This document shows positions 11,133 through 22,125 of a stretch of 64,000 nt of DNA, piece by piece. A program made the translations under genes and the position numbers. The DNA is from Phymorhynchus buccinoides (lineage: Eukaryota; Mollusca; Gastropoda; Neogastropoda; Raphitomidae), in assembly GCA_017654935.2 (NCBI GenBank), contig CM065682.1:76363625-76427624 (forward strand), given 5' to 3'. Below the pieces are notes generated by a model that was given only the letters and a program-made list of their open reading frames with translations, was not told where the DNA came from and made no database searches. Position 1 is the stretch's first letter; the number at the start of each line of letters is the position of its first letter.

Positions 11133-11640
11133 CCCAGTATGGCCACTTGGCCTGGGAACGCAGAAGTAGAAGAAGAAGTACATGAAGTGTGAGTTGTGGT
11201 CCCTGTCTGTCCCCAGACGTACCGCCATGTGGACTACATCATGTTTGAGAACCCCATTATGGCCATATGGCTTGGGAACGCAGAAGAAGAAGTAGAAGTA
11301 TGTCGGTTATGCAGGGATGCATGTGGGTGTGCCTGAAGCCTGAATTCAGGCAATTTGATGCAGGTTTCAGGCAGTTTGTCTGCCTGAAGAGAAGGCTCTT
11401 ATGTAAGGACCCATGATCTTGACATGACCGGTATATCAAGGGTTGGATAGAAAGTTCAGGCGTAAACTTCGGTCACCGCATGCAGCCATGCGTATGGTCC
11501 CTGTCTGTCCCCAGACGTACCGCCATGTGAACTACATCATGTTTGAGAACCCCATTATGGCCACTTGGCCTGGGAACGCAGAGGAAGAAGTAGAAGAAGA
11601 AGTACATGAAGTGTGAGTTGTGGTCCCTGTCTGTCCCCAG
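11133..11640 (+). repeat. Decoy copies of the E7 5' edge (copy A)
   Basis: Two extra copies of the end of intron 6 plus the first ~43 bp of E7 (CTGTCCCCAGACGTACCGCC ... TTTGAGAACCCC) lie at about 11204-11257 and 11502-11553, ahead of the real exon at 11641. Each breaks off into the same dispersed piece, ATTATGGCCACTTGGCCTGG, with an AGAAG-rich tail. Each decoy carries an intact acceptor. Confidence 0.88.
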
Positions 11641-11820
11641 ACGTACCGCCATGTGGACTACATCATGTTTGAGAACCCCACGGTGGCTGACCGCCTGCTG
11701 AACTACTGGCGCAGCACGGGCAACCAGCGCATCGGGATCCTGTACGGCCGCTACGAGCCGCACAAAGACGTGCCCCTGGGCCTCAAGGCCACCGTGGCCG
11801 CCATCTATGAGCCCCCCCAG
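11641..11820 (+). CDS. NPLOC4: NPLOC4 exon 7 (copy A)
   Basis: A 180-bp exon, 60 codons in phase 0, from CTGTCCCCAG to CCCCCCCAG|GTCAGC. It encodes TYRHVDYIMFENPTVADRLL...GLKATVAAIYEPPQ, the start of the MPN-like Npl4 domain. It is the most conserved exon and is identical in both copies. Confidence 0.96.
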
Positions 11821-12236
11821 GTCAGCATCAGGAGGCGCGAAAGAAAAAAACAAGGGGCAGAGCCCGCAATGACTCGCTCAGTGTGTATGTGTGTGTTTGC
11901 GCGTGTGTGTGTCCCGCTTGGAAATGAAACAGTCAAGTTAAAAATAATAAAAAAATAAAATATAAGTATGTGTCTGGTACATTTGTTTCTTTGTGGTCAG
12001 AAACCCTTATGGACAGTAAAAGTTTACCGTGGACTGTTTTTACCTTGTGATTTTATCCATTTTTAATATTACGTGGTAAGATTTAACGTGGTGACAGCCT
12101 TGAATGGCCTTAGTTGTCGACGGGGCTATGATTGTAATCTTAATCTTAACCAGTTAACAATGGCTGTTGATGTATGTTTGTTCACTTCCTTTTCGTAGGG
12201 GCCTTGGCCTATTTGGACAAATTATTTGCAGTCGCA

Positions 12237-12238
<2 letters not shown>

Positions 12239-12303
<65 letters not shown>

Positions 12304-12306
12304 ATC

Positions 12307-12341
<35 letters not shown>

Positions 12342-12419
12342 CTCCACGTTCATGCTCTCATACGATCTCTCTTCCTTATCTTTCTCTCTCTCTCTCTCTC
12401 TCCTCTCTCTCCTCTCTCT

Positions 12420-12470
<51 letters not shown>
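12239..12470. repeat. CT microsatellite (copy A)
   Basis: About 230 bp of nearly pure CT dinucleotide with a short unique island (about 12342-12386). Ser/Leu-rich frames through it are artefacts. Confidence 0.97.
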
Positions 12471-12472
<2 letters not shown>

Positions 12473-12655
12473 TTGTCTTTTAAATGGTCGCACATTTCTA
12501 AAGTTGATGTAATAAATTTTAATGATAATATTTTGGTTGGTATGATGAATTGCGTTTCACACCAGATTTGATGAATGTTCTTTTCAGTCCTGCTGTGCTT
12601 CTGTCACGTTGTTGCACCTAACATGAATTTCCCCTTTTTGAGACAATGAAGTATA

Positions 12656-12841
12656 CAGTCAATCCTCTATTTTAAGATTTCAAAAAAGTCAGGAAAAATT
12701 GCTCTTAAGCTTAAATTGGAGGTGGTCCTATATCAGAGGTCGTTTTAATATAAAGTATTCAACATCCGTTCCAAAAATAAAAATCAGTCTTAAATGAGAG
12801 GAGGTCTTTTAAAGGAGGGTCTTATAATAGAGGTTTGACTG
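12656..12841. mobile_element. TA-flanked MITE, CAGTCAATCCTC ends (copy A)
   Basis: About 186 bp from TA-CAGTCAATCCTCTATTTTAA to TTATAATAGAGGTTTGACTG-TA. It is a diverged relative of the CAGTGGAACCTCCC family at 13695. Confidence 0.7.
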
Positions 12842-13229
12842 TATAATAGACGATTTTCGGGAAAAACTAGAGGAGAGCGCTTTGTGAAAATTAGAGATGT
12901 TTACCTCCATTACTCAGTCAAATACCATAGCAACAATGCAACAGTGGCGTCGAAGCTTGAAACCGGAGGAAGCGAGTCAGTGACTTGCAAACATTTTTTT
13001 TGGAAAAATTAGGGGTGGCCAGTGGCCACAAACTGATAAAACCTGCAAAATATGACGTAAAAATATAAATGACAAATTTTTAGAATGACGCAAGGTGTTC
13101 TAAGTGCTGTATGTCTGCTGAAATACACGAGTCGATAGGCTACGAGAGCTGATGGTAGAGTGACTTCCCCTGTTTGACCCGATTGAATTAGGCAAGATCA
13201 CTCCCACACACACCATGAAATTACTCCCC

Positions 13230-13475
13230 TTAACCCTTTCAACGCTAGCCATTCCTCAGCCAAAATTTACCATTAAACTTACCCGGGTAGAGAAAATATT
13301 TGGTCTGCAATATTGGGGATTCCTCTGTGACATGCATAAAATAGGGCCTATCCTTACCTCCCAAAATTAAGAACATAAGGTTACTGGATGCCAGACCCTC
13401 ATTTGATGCCTTTCAGTGACATGGGTGTTAAATCATTGTGGTACCAAGAGGCGACAGTGGCGATGAAAGGGTTAA
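13230..13475. mobile_element. Intact TTAA MITE 29 bp before exon 8 (copy A)
   Basis: 246 bp with inverted ends TTAACCCTTTCAACGC / GCGATGAAAGGGTTAA, a piggyBac-type target. It ends only 29 bp before the first base of E8, so the branch point and polypyrimidine tract probably lie within or right beside the element. The short stretch between is poor in pyrimidines. Confidence 0.72.
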
Positions 13476-13504
13476 TTATTTCCGAGCAACTCCTATTGAA
13501 CCAG

Positions 13505-13666
13505 GTGAACTCCCCCAACCGGGTGGAGCTGCTGGAGGACCCCAAGGGGGACCAGGTGACAGAGGTGGCCAGGGGCCTGGGGCTGGTGCCTGTGGGCTGG
13601 ATCTTCCTGGACCTGGTGGCTGAAGACCTCTCCAAGGGCACCGTCAAGAACTTCAGGGGAAACATC
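13505..13666 (+). CDS. NPLOC4: NPLOC4 exon 8 (copy A)
   Basis: A 162-bp exon from TTGAACCAG to AACATC|GTGAGT. It encodes VNSPNRVELLEDPKGDQVTE...VGWIFLDLVAEDLSKGTVKN..., the LEDPK and VGWIFTDL-type blocks of the Npl4 domain. It is GC-rich, in contrast to its introns. Confidence 0.95.
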
Positions 13667-13694
13667 GTGAGTGGAACAAGCATAGGCGCTACTG

Positions 13695-14015
13695 CAGTGG
13701 AACCTCCCTTATAAGACCTTCAAAATCATCCAAAATGAGGTCTTATAAGGGAGGGGGGGGGGGGGGTCTTATAAGGGGGGTAATTTTAATACTTACAAAA
13801 GTAGTGAAATTCTGATCGCTTCTCGGCCTTTTGGCTGGGACAGTGATTCAGGAACATAAATTTTTGTTTATACCCTGGTTGGTTTGTTCAGCCCGTCGTA
13901 CATGGCGAAAGCCGATACGCGACGTTAAACTGAACTTCCATACTTACAAAGAAGGGCAATGTCTCAGAGAAGTAGGTCTTATGTGGGAGGGAGTCTTATA
14001 TGGGAGGTTCCACTG
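13695..14015. mobile_element. TA-type MITE, CAGTGGAACCTCCC ends, split by a SINE (copy A)
   Basis: The left end is CAGTGGAACCTCCCTTATAA and the right end GGGAGGTTCCACTG, with a poly-G run inside. Other copies lie at 23824-24270 and 42196-42511, and an uninterrupted one at about 43405-43584. The uninterrupted copy gives the empty site for the SINE at 13800-13940. Confidence 0.78.
13800..13940 (+). mobile_element. U2-headed SINE, insertion 2 (copy A)
   Basis: From 13815 the sequence reads ATCGCTTCTCGGCCTTTTGG then CTGGGACAGTG, matching the first ~22 nt of U2 snRNA. A ~105-bp body ends GAACTTCCA. Target-site duplication TACTTACAAA lies at 13790-13799 and 13941-13950, and the MITE copy near 43490 shows the empty site with a single TACTTACAAA. 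About 15 extra bases precede the U2-like start; they differ from those in insertion 1. Confidence 0.82.
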
Positions 14016-14089
14016 TATTTCAGTTTTACACTGATTTCAATATTTTAATTTTTACCAGAAACTGAACTTTATTTTTTTTTTTTAATTCA

Positions 14090-15360
14090 TCCATGCCTTC
14101 AGGGTTTTTTTCATATTTGGCTGAGTTTGCTACCTGTGAACAAGCCATAGGGGTGTGGGGGTACGTAGATACTGTATGCATAGGCATGATTGAAGTAGTC
14201 CGGTATCAGAACGCCCGCGGTTTTGGTAGCCACTGGGCGTGGTTTTGGCACTGCCGGCCGCGGTTTTGTGCTTCATGAGGCAGCGCGATCTTATTCTCAA
14301 ATGGTATTCTTAACGGTTTGTTTTTATACTGCGCCTTTGGAAACGAAAAATTGCGGCCATGTTTTTTTTTTCTTCCGAGTTTAGAGCTCTCGAGACTGTT
14401 TCACTGTTTCAGAGATTGTTTTGGTGACAGTGATTTTGATTTGGGTTTTAAATGAGTCGATTAGAGGATATGATCGCGGGAGACTACGATGATATGAGAA
14501 CTTTGAACTTTTCCGCAAGAAATCGGGTAGCGAATGATCACAATGATGCCGACTACGGACTAGAGTTTTGTGGGGTCCGACTCGGATGTGGACTCCGAGT
14601 CATGGCGAGTGTTGTTTCGTGGATCCGTTCCGCGGATTGGACTCTGGAGTATTCTGATGCCTGGTAGTTCAGGCAGTGCTCCTGGAATCAGGATTGGAAA
14701 AGCTGGTAGAAAGAGTCTTCAGGAATGGCCATCTTTGTCATCCGGAACCACAGTCTTATAAACATTTCTTGCAAAACTGATGGCAGATTAAAACAACAGA
14801 GCTAATTCTAGAGCGCGGGATTGGTACAATCCCCCGAAAATCTGTTCCTTCCCGCGATAATCGAGTCTTAATGTGGGCCGACTCCCGCACATTTGCAGAA
14901 CTGCCCGCTATTTTCACCGATCGCTGCGGGCATGGCGTTCGTCGTCTGCAAAACCTGTTGTCTAGGCTACACAAACTGATCAATCAATCGCGTTCATCTC
15001 ATTCATCTTGAATACCGACGAGAACTTGCGAGAGTTTAAGCCGCCATATTGGATTTCTTCCAAAATGAAGCGCGTAGCCACGCTCCTTGATTTTGACTTT
15101 CGCGGAGGCAAAGTGAAAAAAAAGCAGTCTGTGCCACATGATGAGTCAGAGTGTGGAGAAGAGCTTGAAGAAACGGCGACTTCATCCAAAAACTCGGAGA
15201 AGCAGCCCGATGACAGCGCCAGTGCAAGGGAACACCGGTCCCAAGACGACTGGCTGAAGAAGTGGCCATAGCTGTATCCAGTGGACCTGCCACCAATCCC
15301 CCCATTTTTTATTCTTAGGGGGGGACCTGCCCCCCTTTTTTCCATCATAGGGGGGGGGGG
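14090..15360 (+). pseudogene. Possible transposase N-terminal relic in intron 8 (copy A)
   Basis: A frame at 15008-15270 reads MNTDENLREFKPPYWISSKM and ends SQDDWLKKWP. The WLKKWPWL ending and Lys/Ser-rich lead are reminiscent of the N-termini of hAT/BED-type transposase-like proteins. It stops at a premature TAG in this copy. In copy B (40610-41029) the corresponding codon is TGG and the frame runs on into poly-C/G sequence. The upstream part (14450-14760) has short Asp/Ser-rich frames of unknown nature. No splice signals tie it to NPLOC4. Confidence 0.35.
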
Positions 15361-15817
15361 GGGGATCCCCCCTTTTTCAAATTCTAGAATCAGCCTGAAC
15401 TACCAATCAATCAGATGACAAGATTGTTACTTCCAACACTGTCCGAGTTACATGGGTCTGGCAAACTTGTCGTATACAAGGATTTCCTGTTTTTGAATAC
15501 TTTCATCCAGAAAAGGAAATTCCTTTTTTAAATTTGTCAAACAAAATCTGTGTGTCCTACTGTATTTTCAAAACACTTTAAATAAAGCATTTGTATAAAT
15601 GTGGAAAAAGCAAGCTAAAATACCTTCTAAACGTATCATTTTTTTCAGTCTTGTCTGTGGGGACATTTACCCTGGATCCCGGCCTTCTTTTTTTCAGATT
15701 TTTTTTTCATATTTTGTGTAGTGCACCCATATATTTTACCTAAATTATATCACCAATATTGAGTGGATGCCATGATTGAAACTGGTGAAACTGTGTGTGT
15801 GCGTGTCCTGCTGGCAG

Positions 15818-15971
15818 GTCTTCCCACTTTCCTAAGCGCACGGTAGGAGTTGCATCCTGGCGGCACGTCCAGAACGCACACTCCCAGGCCCTGCCATAGC
15901 TTGGCCAGGGAGGGCCACTGTTCCCCTTTCGGGCTCCAACAGGTTTGTCCACCGTGTCATCGCCGACCTTG
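15818..15971 (+). CDS. NPLOC4: NPLOC4 exon 9, error-ridden (copy A)
   Basis: The acceptor GCTGGCAG and donor GGTAGGTC are recognisable at the positions matching E9 of copy B (41409-41535). The exon is 154 bp instead of 127 because of many short insertions, and no frame is open throughout. Best read as low-quality sequence. Confidence 0.6.
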
Positions 15972-16289
15972 GTAGGTCCCTTTTGGCATGATCTTCCTGG
16001 CGTTTCACAGGTCAATGTCCTGAAATGCAGATTTTTTAATTGCCTGGAGGCCACATTCGTCATTGATTTATATGAAATTTTAAAAGCAAAAAAAAATTCA
16101 TGTATTTCATTAACGTTTTGTCTGTATTTCCTCCTGCATGTGGTAGAATATAAAAATGAATTATCTAGATAATATTCACATGCTTTTCACCATAACTTTA
16201 TATTTTAGGATTGTTTGAAGTTCCCAAGTCTCTTTGAACTAGCGGCTCCTGGACCACTGCCTTGCGGATTTTAGAAATTTCCCAGGAGC

Positions 16290-16600
16290 TAACCCATGAC
16301 TTTGGCTCCAAGTTCTTGTCACTCTATCACTTCCAGTCATTTGCTAACTGTGTTGTAGGTAACTTTTGGCTCCAATGTATTGTCACTGTCTATCGCTACT
16401 GTTAAGTACGTTTTGGTTGGCTTCCAAGTCATCTGTCTACCCTGGGGGGGGCGTGCTATGGTAGGTAACCTTGGTTCCAAGTTTGTCCCACGTCAGTGCT
16501 ACTGGTAGGTAACTGTTGCTCCCAGTTTGGCACGCTTCGTACTGGTAGGTAACTTAGGCTCCAAGTTTGTCACCGTCAGTTGCTACTTGGTAGGTACGGA
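16290..16600 (+). repeat. E9 3'-edge array, noisy (copy A)
   Basis: Several degraded units of the E9 end with donor (GGCTCCAAGTTTGTCAC ... GGTAGGTAAC), matching the clean array at 41837-42093 in copy B. Confidence 0.7.
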
Positions 16601-17774
16601 GAGCCACACACTCACACTACACACAAACCACTGACCATGCCACACTACACACACACGTCACACATGGGTCGTAACCAAGGGGTCTAAAAGAGATGTGGTT
16701 TGTGCACAGGTGTTTAGTGGACCTCCCTTTTATAAGACCTGTTCTCAAAATCTGCCAAATGTAAGTCTTTAAGAGGTGGTTTTATTACTCCTGCAAAGAA
16801 GAGTGCACAAATCTTATTTATGAAAAAAAAAAATGTAAAAAAATTATGTTTCAGGGAAGTACCAATATTTTATGGACATAAGGAGATTACTTTTTGTCCC
16901 AGGCTGCAGAGGCCCCTGCGCCTTATATGTCGACTGCTAATTAAGTATAAACAGAGTAACATAATCGTATTTTGGGTAATTTTGAGGGTGTGCGTTTTAT
17001 AATGAAGTCTACCTTATAAAATACATGGTCTATGGGGAGGAAGCCTTATAATGGAGGTTCTACTGTACTGGTTGGCTGTTAGGGGAGAACAACAACCAAC
17101 TATCCATCTGTTGAGGTCTACCAGGTTGGTGTCCAACCAGTGACATGGCCCTGGAAGCCTTCGCACACACGCATGCACGCGCACGCAACTGCGATCTCCC
17201 GCTGCATACGCGCACAAGACACAACCCCTAACCCACACACTATATACACATATACACACACACACACCTTTACACACACACACTGGTAGCTTTTTTAGCA
17301 GTAAAGCGTGAATGACTTGGTAAGTGAAACAAGGTTGGGTGGGGTGGGGGGTTTGGGTGGGGGTGCGATTTTTTTATTTTTAAAGAGCTGAGTGACTGTG
17401 AGTTCTGCTTCACTATACTCAAGGGTATAAAGGCACAGCCCTTTCCTTTCCTTTAGCTAGTCCTTGGTTTTGATCGACAGCAAGGTTTTAACAATATATC
17501 AGATAATTTTAAATGGCCCTCTACCGGGGTGTTTGCTGTTCTTCTTTTCATCCTCACACACTACACGTTGTAAGCAGGTGTCTAGAGGAAGTGTTTGTCG
17601 TGCCAGGGGACACACTACAACCAGAATTTCCACTTTGTGGCTACCCAGTGTGTTCAACCATTTGCATGGCCCTGGTGCCTTCTCACACACACACGTCACA
17701 CACATCACATCATCACACATACACTGACATGGTGTCAAGCAATGGTCTAGAGAGAAGTGTTTTTCCTGTGCCAG

Positions 17775-17950
17775 GGGACAACAACAACACCCAGATCCCC
17801 TTTGCGACAGCGGCTACCAGGTGTCCAACCAGTTCCTTTCCCTGGAGTCGCGACACTTGCCTCAGCCCCACCTAAGGGACCGTTCCCCGTGCTGGGCTAT
17901 ACTCAGAGGATTCTCCAATGGCTAGTACGTCTCGGATCGTCTTCTACAAG
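17775..17950 (+). CDS. NPLOC4: NPLOC4 exon 10, error-ridden (copy A)
   Basis: Corresponds to 43179-43339 in copy B. The opening GGGGACAACAACAACAC and the closing CTTCTACAAG|GGTCAG are recognisable, but scattered insertions shift the frame many times. Degraded decoy units precede it (about 17080-17165 and 17595-17675). Confidence 0.6.
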
Positions 17951-19918
17951 GGTCAGAGCCAGTTTTCGCATTTTGCATTGATGTTTGTAGCCTTTCTGTC
18001 GAACTCGTTCTACGACGCGTTCATTGGAAACTCCCTTTGCAAGACCTTCGAAAATTCATCCAAACTGAGGTCTATATAACAGGACATGCCTCTAGCAGGG
18101 GTGAGGTAATTTTAATCTTAAAGAGGGCAATGTCCTCGGAGAAGTAGGTTCTTTTGTGGGATGGAGTCTCTACTAATGGCTAGTCTTAAAAGTGGAGGTC
18201 CACTTGTACCTATTCTCGGAAACTCCACTCAGCGCCAACATCTCCCCTTGGCATCTCCCGCCCAGGCTCTAGGACCTTCGCCGTTTTGACGGTTTAATTC
18301 TAAGAACCAGCAAAAGTGATGTGTTCCGTCCTCTGAAAAAGGGGCTGTCTTTCTTGGTGATCTCTGACGTTGTTTTCTTGCAAATAATTCGGCCGGTTCA
18401 GGGTCCATCCTCGACCGTTCGTTGTGGTGGGGGGCACCCTCGTGCTGCGAACGCGCTCTCGTTCCAGGTTGGGAGCAACCCGAAGTTCACAGAGACTCCT
18501 CTGGACTGGTAATGTACCTGTACCTACCATACCTAACCTTTAGTACAATACTGACTGTGTTGGTGGTGTCAGGTGCATAATGACAGCTATACAAATAGAA
18601 TTATAAGCATAGCACTATGGTGTCACTTCTGCAAACGCGACCTTTTGTGTCACATTCTTCAAATAAATGAGCCAATATAGTCATCATTGCAAAAATGCAC
18701 TGTGGTAATTCACTGGAACGGCATCTGCTCTTCCGTGTGAAATCTGGATCTGGATCACGTTCGCCAAACTCACATTCCGCCAGAGCTATAAATCATGACG
18801 TCATCTCAAAGAATTTCTCAAGTCTCACTTTGCTTGACGTCATTTCCGAAGACAAGTATGATCTTGAAAGAAATGTTACGTCTTGGTGAGATGCAATGGT
18901 TGGGGTGGATTCCGCTTGGGTACCTTCGCATGATCTGATATGCTACTTTTTCTTTGCGAAATATAATGCTGGAGTGCTCATATTGTATTGTACCCAGGAG
19001 GTAGGTGTAAATAGTCGATAGAGTTGCAGGCTTGTACTTAATTTGATATTTCCTAAAGCCACGCTTGTGGACGTTTCAGAGACGATAGAGTCTGTGACCT
19101 CTTTGTGACGATCCTTAACTCCTTTTTTCACCGCCACATCGTCGCTTTTTTTTACACCAAATGATTTAGCACCCATGTCATTAAACTCTTGAAATGAGGG
19201 TCTATTATTCAATTGATATTGTGTTCCTAATTTGGGCGAGTAAGGCTTGACCCTATAGACTCTGAATGTGTCACAGAGTAACTCGCACAATATTATGTGC
19301 ATGATCAATCTTTCTGTATCCAAGTAAGTTTAACTTCATTCAACCTGGCCAACTTGGCCTTCCCTTTACAACCGTTCAAGTACAATTGTACTCTTAAGCT
19401 TACATATGTTAGTCCATTTCACAATTTTCTCAACTTCCGCAGGAAGCGCATGCAAACCCAAACTGGTACCATCATGAAGTGTTCCTGCTAACGGTTCCCT
19501 TAATAGATTTCAATCGCAATGAAATCACTTCCAGTCTATTTTTAGTGTACGCTAATGAATGCAAAATTGAGTCACATAACCCACCCTACTCTTATTCGTG
19601 TCCATGCCTTTATAAAAAAATCTGCGAATAAAAATTTTTTACTTTGGAGTTATAACATATATTATATCTAGAATTTTATAATTATACACAATACCGCAAA
19701 CTTTTCAAAACTGTGGGTTAAGCTTATTTTTTTAAATAATTTTTATGTAATGATGCAAACCTGCCTAGTGTTTGAACGTTTGTGCGTGGCATGTACGCTT
19801 ATGGCGTAGAAACTTAGTGGTTGAGAGAGTTAATGGAATTATTTTGCTCACAGATGGCTGGTGGTGGAAAGGGCTAAGTACGAAAACCTGACTCTGGTGG
19901 TGGTGGTGGTGGTTTCAG

Positions 19919-20111
19919 GGCAAGGAACACTAATGCGGCAACGAGGTGACCCATACCCTGGCCCGCCACCTGCCCTGCGTGTAGTACCTGCTGGTGGACA
20001 ATGCCCTCGCATTCCCCTCGGACTTCCAGTCACACTCCTTCAAGACCCCCGACCTAGCTTGCAACAACTTTCCCCGCCAGAGAACAGAGAGTCAGATGGG
20101 TTACGGCGCAG
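19919..20111 (+). CDS. NPLOC4: NPLOC4 exon 11, error-ridden (copy A)
   Basis: Corresponds to 45193-45366 in copy B (174 bp). Here it is 193 bp with multiple insertions. Acceptor GGTTTCAG and the terminal GGCGCAG|GTA are kept. Confidence 0.6.
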
Positions 20112-21016
20112 GTATTTGTCTCCAGTTATGCTCAGCTCGTTCCTACATACAACAACGGAAAAGCAGATTGGGGTGAGGCGCAGGTAGTTTTGTCCTCCAT
20201 GTTAGCTCAGGGTTCCTAAAACAGCAATGGGAGTAACAGATGGTGGGCATGCGCAGGTAGTTGTCTCCATGTTATGCTCAGGGTTCCTACACAGTGGAGC
20301 AGATGGGGGAGGCGCAATGGTATTTTGTCTCCAATTTATGCTCGGTGGTTCCTACACAGGGAGCAGATGGGGGAGGGCGCCGTATTTGTTCTCCATGTTA
20401 TGCTCAGTGGTTCCTACACAGGGAGCAGATGGGGGAGGCGCAGGTAGTTTTGTCTCCATGTTATTCTCAGGGTCCTACACAGGGAGCGAGATGGGGGAGC
20501 GCCCTGGTAGTCTTGTCCTCTTCATGTTAGGCTCATGTTTCCTACACAGGGCGCAGTATGGGTGAGGCCGCAGTGTAGTTTGTCTCCATGTTATGCTCAG
20601 TGGGTTCCTACTTACAGGGAGCAGATGGGGGAGTGCCTGCAGGTAGTTTGTCTCCCCATGTTATGCTCAGGGCTCTCTTACACGATGGTGCATCCATTGG
20701 TGGAGGTGCTCGTAGCTTTAGTCGTCCAATGCTGATTGCTTCAGGGTTACTACACCGGGAGCAGTATGGGGGAGGCCGCAGGTATTTTGTCTCCTGTTAT
20801 GCTCAAGGGTATCACTACCCAGTGGAGCAGATGGGGAGGCGCAGGTAGTTTGTCTCCGTGTGTTATGCTCAAGGTTCCTTACACAGGGAGCAGATGGGGA
20901 TGCGCAGTAAGTTTTGTCTCCATGTGTGATGCTCAGTGGTTCCTACACATTGAGCTAGATGGGGGAGGCGCAGGTAGTTTTGTCTCCTCTGTTATGCCTC
21001 AAGGGTTCCTGCAGGG
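20112..21016 (+). repeat. E11 3'-edge array, noisy (copy A)
   Basis: About 13-14 degraded units of GTAGTTTGTCTCCATGTTAT ... GAGCAGATGGGGGAGGCGCA, the same array as 45367-46200 in copy B. Confidence 0.85.
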
Positions 21017-21519
21017 TAACCTGGATAAATTTGACGGGCTTTTCCAGTGGCTTCAAAACAGCATAAGGCCACAAAGACTGGAATTTTCAATAATTGTCTG
21101 ACCCAGCCGGTAACACTCATTGCCATCTCCTATCAGGGTCCTTGAACTCTTGAAATAAGTCCTGGAAAATTGACACTGGGTCCTTTTCCAGTGGCTTGAA
21201 ATTACAGCAAAGGCAAAAAAAAACCTGGAAGAGTCCTGGAATTTTCAAAATTGTCTGACCAACGTTCTTAACTCATATCGCATCCAACCGATTTTAGGAC
21301 ATGATTAAAAAAACCTCACAAATCAAACTCCTCAAGCCATATCACACAAATCACTCCAGCCATACACACATAATCACTCTCCAGCCATACTCACAAATCA
21401 ACTTCCAGCCATGCACACTCACAAAGCACTGCATGAACAAATAGCGAAAATCGTAAAGAAGATTAAGGGCTCTTTATTACTTCAAGGTTTCAGTACCTAG
21501 GAAGTGGTTAAGGTGCAGT

Positions 21520-21988
21520 TGAGGGGTACATGCCGCGTTAATGAATGGACTTTTTGGAGCGGTGAAGTGCCTACAGTGCCCAATGCCTTGTGTTTCATAA
21601 CTTTGGAGCGTGTGGTGCAAGTACATGCGTGTCTGAGTTAATGATGGACTTTGGAGCGTTGAAGTGCCTACATTGATCACAGAATGCCTTTGTGTTTTCA
21701 GGATCTTTGGAGCGGGTTCAGTAACATGCAGCATGTATAAATGAATGGACTTTGTGAGCGTTGAAGTGCCATACATTGCCCAATGCTCTTGGTTTCAGGA
21801 CTGTTGGTAGCGTGTGCAGTACATGCAGCATTAATGATGAATGGACTTTGTGAGCTTGAAGTGCCTACTTTGCCCTATTGCCTTGGTTTCAGGAACTTTG
21901 GATCGTGGTGCAGTACTGCTAGCAGTTAATGCAATTGGACTTTGAGCATTTTGTGAAGTGTCCTACTGCCCTAAATGCTTGGTTCATG
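21520..21988 (+). repeat. E12 5'-edge array, noisy (copy A)
   Basis: Degraded units of the ~90-bp repeat described at 46660-47096 in copy B (AATGGACTTTGGAGCGTTGA ... GTTTCAGGACTTTGGAGCG). Confidence 0.75.
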
Positions 21989-22125
21989 GACTTGGGTGCG
22001 TTGGTGCAGTACATGCAAGCAGTTTTCACAGTCCCTCCCAGTTCCTCGCCCTCACCCGGCCACATGTCTCAGACTTCCCCTGCTACTCTTTCTCTTGGCA
22101 CCTCGAGATCCATCCCCGTCACAGG
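21989..22125 (+). CDS. NPLOC4: NPLOC4 exon 12, error-ridden (copy A)
   Basis: Corresponds to 47097-47213 in copy B. The acceptor CAG has become CAT and several insertions break the frame. The end ATCCCCGTCACAGG|GGTAGG is recognisable. Confidence 0.55.

Noticed and set aside
12167..12571. Ser/Leu-rich proteins over the CT run (also 37809-38133)
   Set aside because: Pure CT dinucleotide repeat gives alternating Ser/Leu in both frames.
13815..13842. A functional U2 snRNA gene
   Set aside because: Only the first 22-26 nt match U2. The branch-point recognition region, Sm site and 3' stem-loops are missing. It is a SINE head.
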